Below, piece after piece: positions 14,814 through 20,510 of a DNA stretch of 20,510 nucleotides; position 1 is the stretch's first letter, and each line of letters opens with the position of its first letter. The stretch spans positions 1-20,510 of the forward strand of contig JBIINH010000019.1 in assembly GCA_044337585.1 (NCBI GenBank), given 5' to 3'. Origin of the DNA: CAYSBE01 sp044337585. GTDB lineage: Bacteria; Bacteroidota; Bacteroidia; UKL13-3. A program made the translations under genes and the position numbers. The notes under the pieces were generated by a model, which saw only the letters and a list, made by a program, of their open reading frames with translations, searched no databases and was not told the origin of the DNA.

Positions 14814-17354
14814 ATGTTTTCCTGTAAAGCCTTACGTCAAATTATTATTCTTACATTTTTTTATTTGATGTATAATACCATTACGACTGCACAAACAACA
14901 ATTGTTCGTGGAAAGGTTTCAGAGAAAGGTAAGTCAGAATACCTCCCATTTGTAAGTGTATTTTTTAAAGGAACGCAAATTGGTACCTATACGGATTTCG
15001 AAGGCAATTTTTACCTAAAAACTAATACTCCTTCTGATAGTTTGGTTTTGAGTTATGTGGGATACAAAACATCAATCAAATTTGTACAACATGGTCAAAT
15101 CCAAACCATCAATGCAGAGCTTGAGCCTGTTGGTAAACAGATGGATGAGGTGGTCATATTTGCAGGTGAGAATCCTGCTTGGCGTATTATTAGAAAAGCA
15201 TCTGAAAACAAGTATACCAACAATGCACTCAACCTACCCAATTTAGATTATGATGTATACACCAAGGTAGATGCATCTATGGATAATATTTCTGAGAAAA
15301 TGAAAAATCGAAAAGTTTTTCGACCTATTAAAGATTTATTTGATACCACAAACCAAATTAAAAATGATGAAGGGAAATATATTCTTCCAATTTATGTTAG
15401 TGAGGTATATTCACATTACTATATAAATAATAATCCCTATCAAGTCAAAGAGATCATAAAAGCCAGCGATATCAATGGATTTTTGACAGAGCAAGGTAGC
15501 TATATGCTTGATATCCTTGGGCCGAGTTTGTTTGAATTTGATTTTAACCGGAATTGGGTTCGGTTTCTATCCAAAGATTTTTTATCGCCCATTGCAGATG
15601 GATGGAACAATTATTACAAGTACACACTAATTGATTCAATTGATATTGATGGAACAAAATGCTACCAAATAAAACTTCGATTAAAGCGACCGGAAGATTT
15701 AGGTTTTGTTGGCACCATTTGGATTGCTGATTCTTCATATGCTATTAAACGGCTAGATCTTGAATTGTCTGAATCAGCTAATATCAACTTTTTGGATAGA
15801 TTGAAAATACAGCAAGAGATGGTAAGAATTGATACTGTTGCTTGGGCTGTACAAAAATCCCGTTTAATTTTAGACTTAGCAGAACCTACCGATAATGTAA
15901 GCGGATTTATTGTAAAGATGTATCGGTCGAACAATAACTTTAACGTTAATAATCGCATGCATAGTCAATTTTTTGATGGATTGGTAGTGAAGGATACAGA
16001 TATGTTGGATCACGACAGCACCTATTGGAACCAAATTAGAACAGAGCCATTTTCAGTAACCGAAAAACAGATGATTAATATGATAGATTCGGTAAAGAAA
16101 GTGCCTGTTGTGAAAAGTTACCTAACCGTTATTCAAATGTTTGCCGAAGGGTATTACAAAACAGGTAAAATAGATATTGGACCTAATATTCTATTGGTAG
16201 GCTATAACGAAGTGGAGCATTGGCGAATGCGTATAGGTTTTCGAACCAATAATTCATTTTCAAAAAATTGGTTTGTAAAAACTTATTTGGCTTATGGATT
16301 TTATGATGATAAATGGAAATACGGATTTGGAGTAGACCGAGTTTTGAATCACAAAAAGTGGACAACTATTGGTGTTTGGATGAAAGATGATTATGAAATA
16401 ATTGGTATAAACAATGTAAGTGCAAACCAATTGCATACTACCAATATGAGTAACTTGTTTACTACATTAAGTTTTTTGTCGCCTCAAGCTAGGCTTAACC
16501 AATCTATCGATTATTCATTGATATTTCTTACCCAACCCAATCGCAATTGGACGTATAGGGCTGTTTTTCAAAATGTGTATTTCAAACCAGTGGGTGATTT
16601 TGTATTTGCATATCAACTCGACCCTACTCAACCGGAATCTCCTGAAAACGCAAGAAGTTTTTATACCTATACCGCTATAAACCTTGAAGCAAGATTTGCT
16701 TTTAAAGAAGTGTGGATTCAACGAAATTCAGATAGAATAAAATTACAACGTTCTGTATACCCAGCAATTACATTTCTTTATTCTCAAGCTTTTAAAGGAT
16801 TGATTAATGGTGATTTCTCATTCAATAAAATTCAAATAAATCTTGATCATCACTTAAATACAGGAGTATTTGGAACAGCTGATTGGAACTTTACTGCGGG
16901 AAAAATATTTGGTACCCTGCCTTATCCTTTGCTAGAAATACCACGTGGTAACTCCACCATTTTTTACAATGAACAAAACATGAGCCTTATGAACTTATAT
17001 GAGTTTGCTTCTGATGAATATTATTCATTTCGATACACTCAGCATTTCGAAGGATTATTTTTTAATAGAGTTCCAATTATTAGAAATTGGAAATGGAGAA
17101 ATTATGCATTGGTAAAAGTTGCATATGGCAGTTTGTCACAACAGAATTTAGAATTGTTTTCTCGTGTGGACGAGGAAGGGCGTTTGTTTTCTCCGGTATA
17201 TCAATTTGGCAATGAGCCGTATATTGAGGTTGGATATGGAATTGAAAATATATTAAGGTTTATTACAGTTGGAGCAGTACATCGATTAACGTATCTCAAT
17301 AACGTCAATGTAAGAAGGTGGGGCATCAACGTGGGATTGATATTCCAATTTTAA
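14814..17354 (+). CDS. Outer-membrane protein, DUF5686 family, with carboxypeptidase-regulatory-like domain
   Basis: A Bacteroidota outer-membrane protein, 846 residues from the ATG at 14814. Order: signal peptide (MFSCKALRQIIILTFFYL... to AQ), a CarboxypepD_reg-like beta-sandwich of about 90 residues ('VRGKVSEKGKSEYLPFVSVFFKGTQIGTYTDFEGNFYL', 'LVLSYVGYKTS'), then the DUF5686 body, which opens with the typical 'NPAWRIIRKASENKY' and continues as alternating strands of a predicted beta-barrel to the end 'RWGINVGLIFQF', a terminal aromatic as in outer-membrane barrels. Function is not established for the family. The TTG at 14787 would precede the signal peptide and lies in the candidate promoter. 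It faces the T9SS gene tail-to-tail with a 10-base gap. Confidence 0.9.
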   Translation: MFSCKALRQIIILTFFYLMYNTITTAQTTIVRGKVSEKGKSEYLPFVSVFFKGTQIGTYTDFEGNFYLKTNTPSDSLVLSYVGYKTSIKFVQHGQIQTINAELEPVGKQMDEVVIFAGENPAWRIIRKASENKYTNNALNLPNLDYDVYTKVDASMDNISEKMKNRKVFRPIKDLFDTTNQIKNDEGKYILPIYVSEVYSHYYINNNPYQVKEIIKASDINGFLTEQGSYMLDILGPSLFEFDFNRNWVRFLSKDFLSPIADGWNNYYKYTLIDSIDIDGTKCYQIKLRLKRPEDLGFVGTIWIADSSYAIKRLDLELSESANINFLDRLKIQQEMVRIDTVAWAVQKSRLILDLAEPTDNVSGFIVKMYRSNNNFNVNNRMHSQFFDGLVVKDTDMLDHDSTYWNQIRTEPFSVTEKQMINMIDSVKKVPVVKSYLTVIQMFAEGYYKTGKIDIGPNILLVGYNEVEHWRMRIGFRTNNSFSKNWFVKTYLAYGFYDDKWKYGFGVDRVLNHKKWTTIGVWMKDDYEIIGINNVSANQLHTTNMSNLFTTLSFLSPQARLNQSIDYSLIFLTQPNRNWTYRAVFQNVYFKPVGDFVFAYQLDPTQPESPENARSFYTYTAINLEARFAFKEVWIQRNSDRIKLQRSVYPAITFLYSQAFKGLINGDFSFNKIQINLDHHLNTGVFGTADWNFTAGKIFGTLPYPLLEIPRGNSTIFYNEQNMSLMNLYEFASDEYYSFRYTQHFEGLFFNRVPIIRNWKWRNYALVKVAYGSLSQQNLELFSRVDEEGRLFSPVYQFGNEPYIEVGYGIENILRFITVGAVHRLTYLNNVNVRRWGINVGLIFQF

Positions 17355-17364
17355 CTAAATTAAT

Positions 17365-18099
17365 TCAATTCTTAATAAATCGACTGTGATGGATGCCCAT
17401 TGTATTTTGGTATGTGAGCAAATAAATCCCCTTGTTCCATTCTAGTATATCCACGGAAAGGGTAGATGCGTCACAATGTTTAGAAAGTATACTTCTACCT
17501 GATAGGTCAGTTATAATTAGTGTTCCCTCTCCGGGTATATTTGAAATATACAGCACGTTGCTTGCAGGGTTTGGAAAAACTGAAATTGAGGCTCTGTTTG
17601 AAATGATTTGTTTATTTCCAGTTAGATTAAATACATAAAGGATATAGTTTTCATTTGTATCAATTGTATTTTGAGGTACAGGAACAAAAATCATTGCTTT
17701 GCCAGAGGTTTTGACTACGACTTTTAAAGGAAATACTCCACCTTGGGTTGCCCTTCCTGAAAGGGTAGCACAACCTATCTCACCACCACTAACCATACAG
17801 GAATTGTTATGGCATGTATATGTAATGCCATCTGGTAAACCAATCACATCCACGATTCGAAGTGAGTCAATTTTAAACACAATTGGCAACCCATTAAATA
17901 CAACATTTGTATCCAAAGGTGCTTTGTAATTTATAGTTTGCGTGTAGTTAGTATCCAAATATGCAGGTGAAATAGCATCTGGAATTATGCCCTGCGTACC
18001 CGGAAAATTTGATATTGGAACACAAGGCTGTGCTATAATTTCTATTGTTATGAATGTCAATAAATAAACCAACAGTAGTATTTTTCTCATAAGAATCAT
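17365..18099 (-). CDS. Secreted protein with T9SS type A sorting domain
   Basis: A 244-residue T9SS cargo. Signal peptide MRKILLLVYLLTFITIEIIAQ, from the ATG at 18090; the frame also allows the ATG at 18099 (MILMRK...). The mature part has six cysteines near 'QPCVPIS', 'TYTCHNNSCMVSGGEIGCATLSG' and 'SKHCD', which could form disulfides outside the cell, and a Ser/Thr/Asp-rich core I cannot assign. The sorting domain is present: 'SVFPNPASNVLYISNIP', 'GTLIITDLSGRSI', 'LEWNKGIYLLTY', ending 'HHSRFIKN'. It is divergent from the TonB-dependent receptor gene with only 13 bases between the two outermost starts (22 from 18090), so the promoters must overlap coding sequence. Confidence 0.88.
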   Translation of the reverse strand: MILMRKILLLVYLLTFITIEIIAQPCVPISNFPGTQGIIPDAISPAYLDTNYTQTINYKAPLDTNVVFNGLPIVFKIDSLRIVDVIGLPDGITYTCHNNSCMVSGGEIGCATLSGRATQGGVFPLKVVVKTSGKAMIFVPVPQNTIDTNENYILYVFNLTGNKQIISNRASISVFPNPASNVLYISNIPGEGTLIITDLSGRSILSKHCDASTLSVDILEWNKGIYLLTYQNTMGIHHSRFIKN

Positions 18100-18112
18100 T
18101 TTATTTGTCTGA

Positions 18113-20485
18113 GTGAATCATAAGCAAGTTATCATACGTTGGGTATTTCCGCAAATAATATTAAGTTTATTATTTTTATATTCAACTTCTGTATACGCAC
18201 AAAAGAGTTCCCGACATACCGTAAGTGGTTGGATTAGTGATGAAGTTGGTGATCCATTAATAGGTGCTACAATTAGTATTAACAATGCTGATACATTTAT
18301 TGTTGTGCTTAGCGACCAAAAGGGTTATTTTAAATTTCGCTCTTTTCAAAATTCATCTTATGAGATAGTTATATCACATATTGGTTTTAAGAGCTATGTA
18401 AAATTAATTTATGCAGGAACACAGCAATTGAAGATAAAGATGGAGCCCAGCACAAAAGAACTAGACCAAGTGGTTGTATCAAGTGGCAAAACAAGAACAG
18501 AGATAAAGCGCACCACGGTGAGTACAGAAATTATCAAGCCTTATTTGATTGAAAATAAAGGTGTAGTAAACATGGAAGCCATCATGAATCAGTTGCCATC
18601 TGTAAATGCAATTGATGGCCAAGTAAATATTAGGTCAGGAAGCGGATGGAGCTACGGTGCAGGCTCAAGGGTATTGGTATTAGTAGATGACATGCCCTAT
18701 ATCACAGGCGATGCCGGTCAAGTTCAATGGAAATTTATTCCACTTGAAAATATTGGACAGATGGAAGTGATAAAAGGTGCTAGTTCAGTTTTATTTGGTT
18801 CAGCAGCGTTAAATGGTGTGATTAATATTAAAACCGCAAAACCTAGCTCAAAGCCCAAGTCTCAGATTACCTTCCAACAAGGTTTTTATGCAAAATTGCC
18901 AGATCCACAGACGCGTTGGACCACAAAGCAACGTGGCCAAACTATGCTATCGGCTTTTCACTCTGAACGGATATACAATACTGATGTTCTTGCAGCTGTA
19001 AATATTATGAGTGATTTAGGATACCGTTTGGGTGAAGATGACCAAAGACTACGTCTTACGTTAAATGCCAATCACCGAAATCAAAAAGTTACAGGATTGC
19101 GATATGGAATTGCAGCAAATTTTATGCAACAAATATCCAGTTCGTTTCTGTTGTGGGATGCTTACACCAGCAGGTATACTTCTTTAGATTCAAATAAAAC
19201 AGGTACACAAGCTCGCCTGTCCTCTATTGATCCACATATCAGTTACCAAACTGCTAGAAATAAGCATATTTTAAAGCTAAGGGTTAATGGTTCTATTAAT
19301 TCAGTTGAAAATACCATCAGTTTAGTTAATCAAAGTAATCAATTTAGAAATCGCTCTTATGAATATCAGTTTCAGCGTATTTTAGACAAACGCAATAGCG
19401 TATTAAATGCAGGATTAATGTATACTTCTACAAAAAGTGTGTCGGAATTGTATGCAGGTAATCACACAATGAAAAATTTTGCACCTTATATTCAATTGGA
19501 ACTCCGATTTAAAAGAATCGATATTTCAGCAGGGTGGCGTTATGAGTACTACCAAATGGACAATACAACAGATAATGCCAATATCTTTAGGATAGGTACC
19601 AGTTTTGAATTAACAAAAACTACTTTCTTGCGTGCATCATATGGACAAGGATTTAGGTTTCCAACTATTGCAGAAAGGTATATTACCACTTCTGTTGGTT
19701 TGGTCAATATTTATCCAAATGAAAAATTACAAGCTGAGCGTGGATGGAGTTCAGAGTTTGGATTGAAACAAGGATTCCGTATAGGTGAAAATTGGTCGGG
19801 ATATATTGATGCCGCATATTTTGTACAGGAATACCAAAACATGATTGAATTTGCCTATGGTATTTGGGATACATTTAATATCAATATTCCAAACTCATGG
19901 ATTGGTGCATCCGGTTTTAAAGCATTTAATGTTGGCAATACCAGGATATCAGGTGTGGATGTCTCTTTGGGAGCTGATGGAAAATTGACTGATGATTTTA
20001 GGTTGAGACTTCTGGTTGGTTACACTTACGCAAATCCGGTTTCTTTAACTCCTGACTATGTATTTGCATCAGATGAAATTAATACACCATATAGCTATAG
20101 AAGTACTAGTGAAAATCCTGAAAATACCCAATTAAAATACCGCTACAATCATTTGTTTAAATTTGACATGGAAATAGCTTATAAAAAGGTAATAATTGGG
20201 GTCAGTCAGCGATACAACAGCTATATGACAAATATGGATGGCTTTTTTACTGATCCCACTTCTCCATTAAATATACAGTATCAAAATATGGATATTGAAA
20301 AAGGAAGGGCACTAAACCCACAAGGAGACATAGTTTTTGATGTGCGATTGGGATATAAAATTACTAAAAAGCTATCGGCAATGTTTATTGTAAATAACCT
20401 AACCAATCATGAGCAAATGACAAGGCCTGCAGATATGCGACCTCCAAGGATGTTTGTATTTCAGTTGAAATATGCGTTTAGATAA
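18113..20485 (+). CDS. TonB-dependent receptor with carboxypeptidase-regulatory-like domain
   Basis: Outer-membrane active transporter, 790 residues, complete. Signal peptide to 'SVYAQ' (about residue 30); CarboxypepD_reg-like domain about 34-112 ('VSGWISDEVGDPLIGATISI', 'HIGFKSYVKL'); plug about 120-235 ('IMNQLPSVNAIDGQVNIRSG', 'RVLVLVDDMPYITGDAGQV', 'MEVIKGASSVLFGSAALNGVINIK'); 22-strand-type barrel to the end 'RMFVFQLKYAFR'. The plug has 'IRSGSGWSYG' where most receptors have IRG. It resembles vitamin/siderophore-type receptors more than SusC, and no SusD partner is adjacent, so the substrate is unknown. The start is a GTG: a stop (TGA, 18110-18112) is directly upstream and no ATG precedes the signal peptide. 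A -7-like TTTATTTG ends 5 bases before it. Confidence 0.93.
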   Translation: MNHKQVIIRWVFPQIILSLLFLYSTSVYAQKSSRHTVSGWISDEVGDPLIGATISINNADTFIVVLSDQKGYFKFRSFQNSSYEIVISHIGFKSYVKLIYAGTQQLKIKMEPSTKELDQVVVSSGKTRTEIKRTTVSTEIIKPYLIENKGVVNMEAIMNQLPSVNAIDGQVNIRSGSGWSYGAGSRVLVLVDDMPYITGDAGQVQWKFIPLENIGQMEVIKGASSVLFGSAALNGVINIKTAKPSSKPKSQITFQQGFYAKLPDPQTRWTTKQRGQTMLSAFHSERIYNTDVLAAVNIMSDLGYRLGEDDQRLRLTLNANHRNQKVTGLRYGIAANFMQQISSSFLLWDAYTSRYTSLDSNKTGTQARLSSIDPHISYQTARNKHILKLRVNGSINSVENTISLVNQSNQFRNRSYEYQFQRILDKRNSVLNAGLMYTSTKSVSELYAGNHTMKNFAPYIQLELRFKRIDISAGWRYEYYQMDNTTDNANIFRIGTSFELTKTTFLRASYGQGFRFPTIAERYITTSVGLVNIYPNEKLQAERGWSSEFGLKQGFRIGENWSGYIDAAYFVQEYQNMIEFAYGIWDTFNINIPNSWIGASGFKAFNVGNTRISGVDVSLGADGKLTDDFRLRLLVGYTYANPVSLTPDYVFASDEINTPYSYRSTSENPENTQLKYRYNHLFKFDMEIAYKKVIIGVSQRYNSYMTNMDGFFTDPTSPLNIQYQNMDIEKGRALNPQGDIVFDVRLGYKITKKLSAMFIVNNLTNHEQMTRPADMRPPRMFVFQLKYAFR

Positions 20486-20510
20486 ATTTGTCTTCAGTGT
20501 TTTTTTCTTT

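Noticed and set aside
17365..20485. SusC/SusD-type polysaccharide utilisation locus
   Set aside because: No SusD-like gene or glycan enzyme is adjacent, and the receptor lacks the length (about 1000 residues) of SusC proteins.

Overview
The window is an AT-rich stretch of ordinary-looking chromosome from a member of the Bacteroidota, most likely a Chitinophagia/Sphingobacteriia-type organism (phylum confident, class a guess). The grounds are two secreted proteins with type IX secretion (Por) C-terminal sorting domains, a DUF5686 outer-membrane protein and a TonB-dependent receptor that both start with a carboxypeptidase-regulatory-like domain, several matches to the Bacteroidota -7 promoter box TAnnTTTG, few Shine-Dalgarno sequences, and a tRNA gene without encoded CCA. 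I see no insertion sequence, prophage, CRISPR array or defence cassette.

Layout. Bases 2-2054 (+): 3' part of an RlmI-type rRNA methyltransferase cut by the window edge, a small secreted protein, and a Crp/Fnr regulator. 2046-2819 (-): SRAP/YedK abasic-site protein, tail-to-tail with the regulator. 3000-4787 (+): lepA (EF4), with a clear promoter and a strong terminator. 4898-8598 (+): an operon of an unrecognised 727-residue EF-hand/membrane protein, folD and queE. 8722-10755 (-): uvrB. 10831-11499 (-): unknown exported protein. 11590-11975 (-): tRNA-Leu(GAG), two broken tRNA-Leu 5' halves carrying palindromes, and a 42-codon gene for ribosomal protein THX. 12098-12784 (-): small T9SS cargo protein. 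12821-14623 (-): uvrC. 14814-17354 (+): DUF5686 protein. 17365-18099 (-): second T9SS cargo protein. 18113-20485 (+): TonB-dependent receptor.

Functional themes. Translation and RNA modification: RlmI, LepA, QueE (queuosine), THX, tRNA-Leu. DNA repair: UvrB and UvrC, the damage-recognition and incision subunits of excision repair, and the SRAP protein, which caps abasic sites; uvrA is not in the window. Cell surface: two T9SS cargoes, DUF5686 and the TonB-dependent receptor. One-carbon metabolism: FolD. Most of these are housekeeping genes.

The most unusual structure is at 11590-11803. An intact tRNA-Leu is preceded on its own strand by two truncated copies of its 5' half, each interrupted at the same D-loop position by a perfect palindrome of the TCCCGA...TCGGGA type. 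Other points worth a look are the uncharacterised EF-hand membrane protein coupled to folD, degenerate 7-base repeats on both sides of queE, and a recurrent -7-like box only 4-7 bases before several start codons, which suggests leaderless transcripts. I do not see a convincing new multi-gene system.
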